Part shown: piece by piece, positions 45,255 to 53,187 of the stretch
Layout of the letters: the number at the start of each line of letters is the position of its first letter
Numbering within the stretch: the stretch's first letter is position 1
DNA from: Pelagibius sp050330205
GTDB lineage: Bacteria > Pseudomonadota > Alphaproteobacteria > Kiloniellales > Kiloniellaceae
Length of the DNA stretch: 64,000 nucleotides
NCBI GenBank assembly: GCA_050330205.1
Contig: JBHJOA010000010.1
Span: forward strand, 99,416 to 163,415
Reading direction: 5' to 3'
Made by a program: the position numbers and the translations under genes
Notes under the pieces: generated by a model
What the model was told of the DNA's origin: nothing
What the model saw: the letters and a program-made list of their open reading frames with translations, nothing else
Databases searched by the model: none

Positions 45255-46481
45255 ATGTCGCACGCAAGAGTCTATTCGCGCTCCCATTCGCCATGCAGGT
45301 TCATGGCCCTCCCGGGGCTGATCCTCGCCGTCGTGGCGGTGATCATCCTGTTCGGGCCGACCCGGGCCGACTCCAATGCCGACTGGCAGGTGCTGGCGGT
45401 ATCCGGCCAGGCGGAGTGGCGCCGGAGTGCCGACAGCGGTGCCTGGCAGGGCCTGAAAGTCAACGGGCAGCTGCCAGACGGCGCCGAGATCCGTACCGGC
45501 GGCGACGGCAACGCCGTGGTGGCCAAGGGTCTTGATCGCATCGAGATCCATCCCGGCACATCGCTGGTGGTGGCGGCGCGGCAGTCGTCCAAGGGGGCGC
45601 TGGAGATCGATCAGACCTCTGGCAGTGCGACCTACACTGTAGAGAAGCGGCCCGCCGGCACCTTCTCCGTGCACACGCCCTACGTGGTTGCCGTGGTCAA
45701 GGGAACGAAGTTCGACGTCGAGGTCGGCGCCGAGGAGACCAGCGTGTCGGTGTCCGAAGGCCGCGTCGGGGTTTCCGACCGTCGCGGCGGCGGGTCCGTG
45801 GACGTCGACCCGGGACAGCGGGCGACGACCTCGCGCGGTGCCGTCGGTGTCGAAGTCGAAGCCAAGGCGGCAAGCAGCGCCGCGCCCGCTTCGGCACCGA
45901 ACCCGAACGCGGCGCCCAATCCGAATGCCAGCCCCCGCGCAAACGCCAACGCGAACCCCAACGCCAACGCCAACGCCAACGCCAATAGCAACGCTGCCAC
46001 GCGTGGCGCGTCGAGCTCGGCGCCGGGCGCGGCCAAGGGTGGCAACGCAAGCGCGGGCAATGCAGGCGGTGCCGGCAAATCCGGCGGAGGCAACGCTGGT
46101 GGTGGAGGCAACGCTGGTGGTGGAGGCAACGCTGGTGGTGGAGGCAACGCCGGTGGTGGAGGCAACGCTGGTGGCGGAGGCAACGCTGGTGGTGGAGGCA
46201 ACGCCGGTGGTGGAGGCAACGCCGGTGGCGGAGGCAACGCCGGTGGCGGAGGCAACGCCGGTGGCGGAGGCAACGCCGGTGGCGGAGGCAACGCTGGTGG
46301 CGGAGGCAACGCCGGTGGCGGAGGCAACGCCGGTGGCGGAGGCAACGCCGGTGGTGGAGGCAACGCCGGTGGCGGAGGCAACGCTGGTGGTGGAGGCAAC
46401 GCTGGTGGCGGAGGCAACGCTGGTGGTGGAGGCAACGCCGGCGGCAATGGCAAGGGTGCTGGCAATGGCAAGGGCAGATAG
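45255..46481 (+). CDS. Secreted FecR-domain protein with Asn/Ala and Gly-Asn-Ala-Gly repeat tail
   Basis: A 408-aa protein with an N-terminal hydrophobic signal or anchor (about residues 17-38), a FecR domain at about 60-170 (NGQLPDGAEIRTGGDGNAVV and FSVHTPYVVAVVKGTKFDV), an Asn/Pro/Ala-rich stretch, then about twenty tandem GNAGGG hexapeptides and a basic end. The FecR domain likely folds in the periplasm; the glycine-asparagine tail is flexible. It is followed 25 bases later by a CHASE2 histidine kinase, and FecR-domain proteins are known to neighbour CHASE2 sensors. Ligand unknown. The ATG at 45255 has AGG five bases upstream. Confidence 0.85.
   Translation: MSHARVYSRSHSPCRFMALPGLILAVVAVIILFGPTRADSNADWQVLAVSGQAEWRRSADSGAWQGLKVNGQLPDGAEIRTGGDGNAVVAKGLDRIEIHPGTSLVVAARQSSKGALEIDQTSGSATYTVEKRPAGTFSVHTPYVVAVVKGTKFDVEVGAEETSVSVSEGRVGVSDRRGGGSVDVDPGQRATTSRGAVGVEVEAKAASSAAPASAPNPNAAPNPNASPRANANANPNANANANANSNAATRGASSSAPGAAKGGNASAGNAGGAGKSGGGNAGGGGNAGGGGNAGGGGNAGGGGNAGGGGNAGGGGNAGGGGNAGGGGNAGGGGNAGGGGNAGGGGNAGGGGNAGGGGNAGGGGNAGGGGNAGGGGNAGGGGNAGGGGNAGGGGNAGGNGKGAGNGKGR
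46089..46445 (+). repeat. 18-bp tandem repeat, about 20 copies, inside the FecR-domain gene
   Basis: Copies of GGCAACGCYGGTGGYGGA run head to tail from 46089 to about 46445, differing only at third positions (T/C). Unit length is a multiple of three, so copy-number changes keep frame. Confidence 0.95.
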
Positions 46482-46506
46482 TCGGCCTTGCCTCCATGAA
46501 TGAGCC

Positions 46507-48738
46507 ATGACACCGCGCTGGATCAGTTGCGCCCTTGCCTGCGGAATCGCGCTGGCCGTCTTGGCGTCAGGAGCGCTGGAGCCTTTCGAACGCCCGCTGC
46601 TGGACCTGCGGATGCGCTTGGTCGAGCGGCCGGCGGATCCCGGGCCGGTGCTGATCGAGATCGACCCTCGCTCGATCCACGAAGTGGGCCGCTGGCCCTG
46701 GCCGCGCAGCCTCCACGCTCTGTTGTTGGACCGCCTGACCGCCGCCGGGGTGGGCGAGGTCTTCCTCGATGTCGATTTCAGTCTACGCAGCGAAGGAGCT
46801 GAAGACGCCGCTCTGGAAGGCGCGCTCGCGCGCCGCCAGGGCCGGACCACCCTCGCCGCGTTCCGGCAGTGGAGCGAGTCGGCCCAGGGCTATGTCGACG
46901 TGGGCCCGCTGCCGCGCCTCGCCCGCCACGGCCGGCTGGCATCCACGAACATGGTGCCGGCGCCCGACGGCCTAGTCAGGCAGGCCCGCACGCACTATCC
47001 CTGGCGGGAGGGCCCGCTGCCCGGCTTCGCTGCCGTTCTGGCCGGCGTGGACGATGCCGGAAGCCACGAATTTTACATCGACTACGGGATCGACCCGACG
47101 AGCGTGACGCGGCTCTCCTTTGTCGATGTCGCGCGCGGCGACATCGATCTGGCGCCCTATCGCGGGCGTCCGGTCATTGTCGGCGCCACGGCGGTGGAAC
47201 TGGGCGATACCCTCGCAGTGCCGAAGCACCGCGTGCTGCCCGGAGTCGTGGTGCAACTGCTGGCGGCGCAGTCCCTGATGCTGGACCGGGCGCTCGTACG
47301 CCTGCCGTTCTGGGCCTTCCTGCTGACGGTACCGGCCTTCGTCGCCGCTTTGGGGTGGCTGACGCGGCGGCGCGGGACGGTGGCGGTGCTCGGTGTCTTC
47401 GCCGGCGCCGATATGCTGTTCCTCGGCGGCGCCCTGGCGCTGCAGGCGACGACACCGGTTCTGCTGGACGTGGTCCCCTTCCTCATGGCCTCCGTTTTGG
47501 CAGTTGCCGGCGTGTTCCTGGTCCGATACCAGGGGGTCGCCCGCAGCCTCGTGGCGGAGACCCTGGCACGCCTGCGGACGGAGAAGCTCATGGGTGCGGT
47601 CGCCCAGAATGCCTTCGACGCCCTGGTGACCGCCGACGCGGCGGGTCGTATCCGCTTCTTCAACAAGGCCGCCGGCGAGATGTTCGGCCTGACGCTGTCG
47701 AAGGCCGAAGGCCATTCCCTCGCACGCTTGGTCGTCCGGTCCGATGCCTTGAGCGATGTGGAACTCGTCGCCGCCCTGCGAAGGATCGTGGCGGCGGGTA
47801 GGCCCCGGCGCCTGGTCTGCCGCCGCGGGAACGGCGAACACTTCTTCGCCGAGCTTGCGGTCAGTGAATTGGCCGAGGCCGATCGCAACATGTTCATCCT
47901 GGTGGTGCGGGACATCGACCGCCGGGTGAGCGCGGAGCGCCGCCTGCGGGCACGGGAGCGGGAATTGCGCCGGGCCAAGAAGGAAGCCGACCTGGCGAAC
48001 CAGAGCAAGACCGAGTTCCTGGCCAACATGAGCCACGAGTTGCGAACGCCCCTGAACGCGATCATCGGCTTCTCGGAAGTCATGGAGCGACAGCTTCTCG
48101 GACCGCTCGGCAATGAAAGCTATCTCGCCTACGCCAAGGACATCCGGCACAGCGGCCTGCGGCTCTTCGACACGGTCTCCGATGTCCTGGAATTCTCGCG
48201 CTTCGAGGGAAAGGAGAGCGATCTGCAGGAGGAGGAATTCGATCTTACCGGCCTCTGCCGGAAGATGGCGAAGCAGCTGCATGCGCGCGCTGTTGAAACC
48301 GGGCATGAGGTCGAGGCGCGTGTGCCGCCGGCCGAGGCCCGCTACCTTGGCGACGCGCGGCTTGTCAGGATGGCGGTCAACCACCTGCTGTCGAACGCCC
48401 TGAAGTTCACGCCGCAGGGTGGCAGGATCGCATTCTCTCTCGACCTGAACGACGACGGCTCCGCCAGGATCGTCATCGAGGACAACGGGATCGGCATCCC
48501 TGCTGCGGAGATCGATGCCTGCTTCGAGGCCTTTCGGCAGGCCGACGGCGGCCTCGAACGAAGCCATGAAGGTTCCGGTCTCGGCCTGACCCTGGCCAAG
48601 CGATTCATCGAGTTGCACCAGGGGGCCATCGACCTGCAGTCCAGGTGTGACGGGGGTGCCGGCGGTTCGGGCACCACGGTCATCCTGACACTGCCCGCAG
48701 CGCGGCGCTGCGTCGCCACGGCCCGCCGATCGGCCTGA
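46507..48738 (+). CDS. CHASE2-PAS sensor histidine kinase
   Basis: A 743-aa membrane sensor. An N-terminal anchor (about 5-25) is followed by an extracytoplasmic CHASE2 domain (about 30-255). Three membrane segments (about 265-340) then lead to a PAS domain (about 365-470), HisKA with His510 in NMSHELRTPLNAIIGF, and HATPase with N box NHLLSNALKF and G boxes DNGIGIP and GSGLGLTLAK. All catalytic motifs look intact. No response regulator is adjacent, so the partner is encoded elsewhere. Pairing with the upstream FecR-domain protein suggests a periplasmic stimulus passed through CHASE2. Confidence 0.93.
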   Translation: MTPRWISCALACGIALAVLASGALEPFERPLLDLRMRLVERPADPGPVLIEIDPRSIHEVGRWPWPRSLHALLLDRLTAAGVGEVFLDVDFSLRSEGAEDAALEGALARRQGRTTLAAFRQWSESAQGYVDVGPLPRLARHGRLASTNMVPAPDGLVRQARTHYPWREGPLPGFAAVLAGVDDAGSHEFYIDYGIDPTSVTRLSFVDVARGDIDLAPYRGRPVIVGATAVELGDTLAVPKHRVLPGVVVQLLAAQSLMLDRALVRLPFWAFLLTVPAFVAALGWLTRRRGTVAVLGVFAGADMLFLGGALALQATTPVLLDVVPFLMASVLAVAGVFLVRYQGVARSLVAETLARLRTEKLMGAVAQNAFDALVTADAAGRIRFFNKAAGEMFGLTLSKAEGHSLARLVVRSDALSDVELVAALRRIVAAGRPRRLVCRRGNGEHFFAELAVSELAEADRNMFILVVRDIDRRVSAERRLRARERELRRAKKEADLANQSKTEFLANMSHELRTPLNAIIGFSEVMERQLLGPLGNESYLAYAKDIRHSGLRLFDTVSDVLEFSRFEGKESDLQEEEFDLTGLCRKMAKQLHARAVETGHEVEARVPPAEARYLGDARLVRMAVNHLLSNALKFTPQGGRIAFSLDLNDDGSARIVIEDNGIGIPAAEIDACFEAFRQADGGLERSHEGSGLGLTLAKRFIELHQGAIDLQSRCDGGAGGSGTTVILTLPAARRCVATARRSA

Positions 48739-48756
48739 GCACAGGCCTGCGACTTC

Positions 48757-49086
48757 TCAGTAGTGCGGCACGCCCGGAATGCTGCAGTTGCCCGTGGTGT
48801 AAGTCTCCTGGACCATGCAGTAGCGCGTCATGTGTACCACCACCGCCCCGGCGCTGCAGGAGCCGAGGCGCACCCAGGCGTCGAGCGTGTAGTTGGACGA
48901 GGGATTCGGGCCGAAGGACCGTCTGACGACCTTCACCGAGGTGACGTCTGCTTGCTGAACGGCCGCGTCGCTCAGGGCACGCTCGACCTGCTGCTCGCAT
49001 TCGTAAGCGGCGGCCGTTCCGGCGGCGAGGGAAACGGCGATCGCCGCGCAGGCGGCGGCCGCGCGCGGTGTGAAGCGGGTTGGCAT
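48757..49086 (-). CDS. Small secreted four-cysteine protein, paralogue 1
   Basis: A 109-aa protein with a Sec signal peptide (about residues 1-28) and a mature domain of about 80 residues with four cysteines (YECEQQ, GSCSAG, RYCMVQ, GNCSIPG), ending in a C-terminal tyrosine. It has GGAGG eight bases before the ATG at 49086. The same cysteine and end pattern is in the next two genes upstream. It is the most divergent of the three (YTTGNC instead of YTRGDC). Function unknown; two disulfides are expected. Confidence 0.82.
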   Translation of the reverse strand: MPTRFTPRAAAACAAIAVSLAAGTAAAYECEQQVERALSDAAVQQADVTSVKVVRRSFGPNPSSNYTLDAWVRLGSCSAGAVVVHMTRYCMVQETYTTGNCSIPGVPHY

Positions 49087-49174
49087 TGCCGGAGCCTCCT
49101 CGTTTCGCGTCATAGTTCTGCATCTAAGCCGCAATCGCCCGGAGGCAACCGGGGGCCGGGACCTTTCCAGCCGT

Positions 49175-49501
49175 TCAATAGGCCGTGACGCCGTCGCGGC
49201 GGCAATCGCCGCGGGTATAGCTCTGCCGCACGAAACAGCTGCGCGTCATGTCGATCACCAGGTGGCCGCTGGCGCAGTCCCTGAGCCTGATCCAGGCGCG
49301 CACCCCGAGGACGCCCGGGCCCTGCTCCGAGGGGTTGATCTTTTCGACGTAGCGGATGGCGGATATCTGCTCGCTGCCGATCGCCAGCTTTTGCAGTTCC
49401 GCTTCGGCGTTCGCGCGGCAGTCCAGGGCGGACGCAGGGGCGGCAGCCAGCAAGGCGGCCAGCAGGGCCGCCATCGAGCAGGACAGAGGAAGAGGGCGCA
49501 T
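49175..49501 (-). CDS. Small secreted four-cysteine protein, paralogue 2
   Basis: A 108-aa secreted protein with signal peptide to about residue 26 and the shared mature fold: LDCRAN, RAWIRLRDC, SCFVRQSYTRGDCRRDGV, final Tyr. It lies between paralogues 1 and 3 on the same strand with gaps of about 90 and 50 bases, so the three probably form one transcript and arose by tandem duplication. AGGGA lies upstream of the ATG at 49501. No enzymatic motif is seen. Confidence 0.82.
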   Translation of the reverse strand: MRPLPLSCSMAALLAALLAAAPASALDCRANAEAELQKLAIGSEQISAIRYVEKINPSEQGPGVLGVRAWIRLRDCASGHLVIDMTRSCFVRQSYTRGDCRRDGVTAY

Positions 49502-49550
49502 CGGTGGGTCCCTGTCGGAGAGCGGCGGCGGCACAGAAAATGGATCGAAG

Positions 49551-49889
49551 CTAGTAGTTTGGCAAGCCCTCGACGCGGCAGTCGCCGCGCGTGTAGGTCT
49601 GCCGGACAAAGCAGCTCGCCGTCATGTTGACGACCAGCCAGCCGCTGCAGGAGTTAAGCCGCACCCAGGCGTCGACCCCGAGGACGTCAGGGCCGAAGTC
49701 GTCGGCGATGTTGATCTTCTCGACGATGCGGACGCTCTGGACGTCGCCCGGCGCCAGCGGCAGGCCGGCCAGGTGGGATTCCACCTTGTCGGCGCAGCGC
49801 GGCGCCTGGGCGGCCGCCGGGCCTCCCGGCAGCAGGCTGGCCGCCAGCAGGAGCAAGGCGGCGGACGGCGGCGGCAGTTCGAGGCGCAT
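49551..49889 (-). CDS. Small secreted four-cysteine protein, paralogue 3
   Basis: A 112-aa secreted protein, first gene of the triad. The signal peptide ends near PAAAQA, followed by RCADKV, DAWVRLNSC, SCFVRQTYTRGDCRVEGL and a final Tyr. It is very close to paralogue 2 over the C-terminal 40 residues. The ATG at 49889 has GGAGA seven bases upstream. The family keeps a W-(I/V)-R-L strand before the second cysteine; a small binding or inhibitor-type domain is possible but unproven. Confidence 0.82.
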   Translation of the reverse strand: MRLELPPPSAALLLLAASLLPGGPAAAQAPRCADKVESHLAGLPLAPGDVQSVRIVEKINIADDFGPDVLGVDAWVRLNSCSGWLVVNMTASCFVRQTYTRGDCRVEGLPNY

Positions 49890-50045
49890 GGGAAATCTCC
49901 AGGTTGGACCGGCCGGCTCGACCTGTCGATTGGACCTATCGATCGGAACCGGCTGGCCTTTCGCCCGTTTGGCTGACAGGTCTATACTCCCGCCCCAAAT
50001 CTGACAATGACGGGCAAGGCGCCCGGCCACAGTGGAGGACCCCAA

Positions 50046-51533
50046 ATGACCGCACAAGCCCAGAAGATCGCCGCGGCGACCCCGCAGTTGGCCGACGCCC
50101 GGCTGTTCCGGGAGCAGTGCTACATCGACGGCCGCTGGGTGGACGCCGACAGCGGCGCCGCGATCGAGGTGACCAACCCGGCGACCGGCGAGGTGCTGGG
50201 CAGCGTTCCCAATATGGGTGCCGCCGAGACCCGCCGCGCCATCGAGGCGGCGGAGAAGGCTTGGCCGGCCTGGCGCGGCCTGCTCGCCAAGGAGCGCGCG
50301 AACATCCTGCGCCGCTGGTTCAACCTGATCATGGAGAACCAGGAGGACCTGGCCCGCCTGATGACCCTGGAGCAGGGCAAGCCGCTGGCGGAGTCGCGCG
50401 GCGAGGTGGCCTACGGTGCCGGCTTCATCGAGTGGTTCGCCGAGGAGGCCAAGCGCGTCTACGGCGATACCATTCCGCAGCACCAGGGCGACAAGCGCAT
50501 CGTCGTCATCAAGCAGCCGGTCGGCGTGGTGGCGGCGATCACGCCGTGGAACTTCCCCAACGCGATGATCACCCGCAAGTGCGCGCCGGCCCTGGCCGCC
50601 GGCTGCCCGGTGGTGATCAAGCCGGCGACCCAGACGCCCTATTCCGCCTTCGCCCTGGCCGAACTGGCAGAGCGCGCCGGCATCCCCGCCGGGATCGTCA
50701 ATATCCTCACCGGCTCGGCCAAGGAGATCGGCGGCGAGATGACCTCGAGCCCCATCGTGCGCAAGCTCTCCTTCACCGGCTCGACAGAGGTCGGCAAGCT
50801 GCTGATGCGGCAGTGCGCCTCGACGGTGAAGAAGATCTCGCTGGAACTCGGCGGCAACGCACCCTTCCTGGTGTTCGACGACGCCGATCTGGACGCCGCG
50901 GTCGAGGGCGCCATGATCTCCAAGTTCCGCAACACCGGGCAGACCTGCGTCTGCGCCAACCGCATCCTGGTGCAGGACGGCGTCTACGACGCCTTCGCCG
51001 AAAAGCTGGCCGCGGCGGTGAAGAAGCTGAAGGTCGGCCCGGGCCTGGAGGAGGGCGTCAGCCAGGGCCCGCTGATCGATGCCGCCGCCCTGGAGAAGGT
51101 CGAGGAGCACGTCGCCGACGCCACCGCCAAGGGGGCCAGGGTGGCCCTCGGCGGCGCCCGCCACGACCTCGGCGGCACCTTCTACCAGCCGACCGTGCTG
51201 ACCGGCGTCACCACCCAGATGAAAGTGACCCGCGAAGAGACCTTCGGCCCGGTGGCGCCGCTGTTCCGCTTCAAGACGGAGGAGGAGGGCATCGCGCTGG
51301 CCAACGACACCGAGTTCGGCCTCGCGTCGTACTTCTACGCGCGCGACATGGGCCGTATCTGGCGCGTCGGCGAGGCGCTGGAAAGCGGCATGGTCGGCAT
51401 CAACACCGGCCTCATCTCCACCGAGGTCGCGCCCTTCGGCGGCGTCAAGGAATCCGGCATCGGCCGCGAGGGCTCCAAGTACGGCATCGACGAGTTCCTC
51501 GAGGTCAAATACCTCTGCATGGGCGGGGTGTGA
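50046..51533 (+). CDS. gabD: NAD(P)-dependent aldehyde dehydrogenase, succinate-semialdehyde dehydrogenase type
   Basis: A 495-aa cytosolic enzyme. It has the catalytic cysteine in FRNTGQTCVCANR, the general-base glutamate in SLELGGNAPFLVFDDADLD, cofactor motif FTGSTEVGKLLMRQ, and PWNFPNAMITRKCAPALAAGC. The ELGGNAPF plus GQTCVCANR combination and the KYGIDEFLEVKYLCMGG end match GabD, which oxidises succinate semialdehyde to succinate in GABA catabolism. The ATG at 50046 has GGAGG seven bases upstream. It ends at a repeat element and a terminator; no gabT is adjacent. Confidence 0.9.
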   Translation: MTAQAQKIAAATPQLADARLFREQCYIDGRWVDADSGAAIEVTNPATGEVLGSVPNMGAAETRRAIEAAEKAWPAWRGLLAKERANILRRWFNLIMENQEDLARLMTLEQGKPLAESRGEVAYGAGFIEWFAEEAKRVYGDTIPQHQGDKRIVVIKQPVGVVAAITPWNFPNAMITRKCAPALAAGCPVVIKPATQTPYSAFALAELAERAGIPAGIVNILTGSAKEIGGEMTSSPIVRKLSFTGSTEVGKLLMRQCASTVKKISLELGGNAPFLVFDDADLDAAVEGAMISKFRNTGQTCVCANRILVQDGVYDAFAEKLAAAVKKLKVGPGLEEGVSQGPLIDAAALEKVEEHVADATAKGARVALGGARHDLGGTFYQPTVLTGVTTQMKVTREETFGPVAPLFRFKTEEEGIALANDTEFGLASYFYARDMGRIWRVGEALESGMVGINTGLISTEVAPFGGVKESGIGREGSKYGIDEFLEVKYLCMGGV

Positions 51534-51539
51534 TTTGTA

Positions 51540-51628
51540 ATGTCGTCATGCTCGGACTTGTTCCGAGCATCCAGGGCGGACTGACTGTCGCTTGCCCTGG
51601 ACCCTCGGGACAGGCCCGAGGGTGACAA
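51540..51628 (+). repeat. Intergenic double-hairpin repeat, family A, copy 2
   Basis: Hairpins ATGCTCGG/CCGAGCAT at 51548-51570 and ACCCTCGGG/CCCGAGGGT at 51601-51623 are joined by a spacer beginning CCAGGGC. It is the inverse orientation of copy 1 at 30884-30976 and nearly the same length. Confidence 0.85.
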
Positions 51629-51639
51629 TTGCGTTTGGA

Positions 51640-51673
51640 GGGCCGGTCCTTCTGGACCGGCCCTTCTCTTTTG
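51640..51673 (+). terminator. Rho-independent terminator after gabD
   Basis: A perfect 10-bp stem GGGCCGGTCC/GGACCGGCCC (51640-51649 and 51654-51663) with TTCT loop is followed by TTCTCTTTT. It lies beyond the family A repeat and before the convergent cfa gene. Confidence 0.88.
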
Positions 51674-51687
51674 CTGCGCCCGGAAGC

Positions 51688-52923
51688 CTACTCCGCCGCC
51701 TGGATGGCGGCGTCGTGGCCGCGCTTGTTCTCCCACTCGTAGATGTAGTCGCGGGTCAGCGGCACGATGTCCATCTTCTTGGCGATCTGGACCTGGAACA
51801 CCATCAGCCCCTGGTGGCGGAAGCCCATCTCGCAGCCGACCAGGTAGGTCTCCCACATGCGGCAGAAGCGTTCGTCGTAGAGCTCGGCAATCTTGGCGCG
51901 GTTGGCCTGGAAGCGCTCCTCCCAGATGCGCAGGGTGTCGGCATAGTGCAGCCGCAGCACCTCGACGTCGGTGACGATCAGCATGGCGTCCTCGATCGCC
52001 GGCAGCACCTCGCCCAGGGTCGGCACGTCGGTGCCGGGGAAGATGTACTTGCGGATGAAAGGATTCACCGGGCCGGGCTCGTTCACGCGGCCGACCGAGT
52101 GCAGCACGAAGACGCCGTCGTCCTCGAGCAGGTCGCTGACCTTGCGGAAGAACTCCGGGTAGTTCTTCTTGCCGACGTGCTCGAACATGCCGACCGAGAC
52201 GATGCGGTCGTACTTGTTGTCGTCCTCGCGGTAGTCGCGCAGGTGGAAGCGCACGCGGTCGTCGATGCCGGCCTTGCGGGCGCGCTCCTGGCTCAGCTTG
52301 TGCTGCTCGGTGGAGAGGGTGACCCCCGTCACGTCGCAGCCGCCGGCCTGCGCCAGGTAGAGCCCGAGGCCGCCCCAGCCGGAGCCGATGTCGAGCAGCC
52401 TCAGTCCCGGCCGGTCGAACAGCAGCTTGGCGGCCAGGTGCTTCTTCTTGTCGGCCTGGGCCTGCTCCAGGCTTTCGTCGCCGTGACGGAAGTAGGCGCA
52501 GGAGTACTGCCGGTCGGCATCGAGGAAGAGGTCGTAGAGCTGCCCGGAGAGGTCGTAGTGGTGGGCGACGTTCTGCCGCGCCTTGCCGATTGGGTTGTAC
52601 TGCTTCAGGCGCCGGCTGTGGCGGCCGAGGGCGAAGCCGAACTTCACCAGCCCGTCGTTCTCCAGGTGATGGTAGTTGCGCGCCAGCAGCTCGATGAAGT
52701 CGCGCAGGCTGCCTTCGTCGAGGGTCGCCTCGCCGTTCATGTAGGCTTCGCCCAGGTAGAGCGGGGGATTTAGAACCAGCTTCCATTCGAGCAGCCGGTT
52801 GTGCAGGCGTATCGTGCAGCGGCGCCCGCTGCCGTCACCGTAGTCGTAGATCTTGCCTCTGGAGTCGATCAGGCGGAGGCTGCCGTCGCGAACGACCTTC
52901 TGCAAAAGCTTCTGGAAAAGCAT
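51688..52923 (-). CDS. cfa: Cyclopropane-fatty-acyl-phospholipid synthase
   Basis: A 411-aa SAM-dependent enzyme that adds a methylene bridge to unsaturated acyl chains of membrane phospholipids. It has the front NGEATLDEGSLRDFIELL, HHYDLSGQLYDLFLD, the SAM motif LLDIGSGWGGLGLYLA, and VSVGMFEHVGKKNYPEFF with the family bicarbonate-site residues. The ATG at 52923 follows GGAG. Monocistronic; often tied to stationary-phase or acid stress, though no such control element is visible here. Confidence 0.94.
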   Translation of the reverse strand: MLFQKLLQKVVRDGSLRLIDSRGKIYDYGDGSGRRCTIRLHNRLLEWKLVLNPPLYLGEAYMNGEATLDEGSLRDFIELLARNYHHLENDGLVKFGFALGRHSRRLKQYNPIGKARQNVAHHYDLSGQLYDLFLDADRQYSCAYFRHGDESLEQAQADKKKHLAAKLLFDRPGLRLLDIGSGWGGLGLYLAQAGGCDVTGVTLSTEQHKLSQERARKAGIDDRVRFHLRDYREDDNKYDRIVSVGMFEHVGKKNYPEFFRKVSDLLEDDGVFVLHSVGRVNEPGPVNPFIRKYIFPGTDVPTLGEVLPAIEDAMLIVTDVEVLRLHYADTLRIWEERFQANRAKIAELYDERFCRMWETYLVGCEMGFRHQGLMVFQVQIAKKMDIVPLTRDYIYEWENKRGHDAAIQAAE

Positions 52924-53187
52924 GGTTCAACTCCGGATGTGCATTCCTCGTCCCCCGGGTTTCTCCTGGTTAGCTCTTCAGATTAATGCATCCCCATCAG
53001 TATCTTGGCGCGAAGTTTTGAATCGCGCAACCGTCCGGCGATTCGGCTTGTTCTCCCGGGAGTTGGGTGGCCCGGGCCTCCGGAGGGGCGGTGGCCGTGG
53101 ACCCGAGGTTGCGGCGGGGGGCGGCGCTCCCTAGATTTGCTCCGACCTATGCTAACCGCGCTCGCGCAGCCTTTCGAAGGGTAAAAA

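Noticed and set aside
45010..45294. A 94-codon minus-strand frame between glmS and the FecR-domain gene
   Set aside because: It overlaps the start of the FecR gene on the opposite strand and has no start signals or recognisable sequence.
46089..46445. Possible CRISPR array
   Set aside because: The repeats are contiguous 18-bp units without unique spacers, in frame inside a coding gene, and no cas genes are nearby.
45697..46513. Minus- and plus-strand frames of Pro/Leu, Cys/Arg/His or Val/Glu/Ala repeats across the FecR tail
   Set aside because: The 18-bp repeat is open in several frames. Only the frame with signal peptide and FecR domain is supported.
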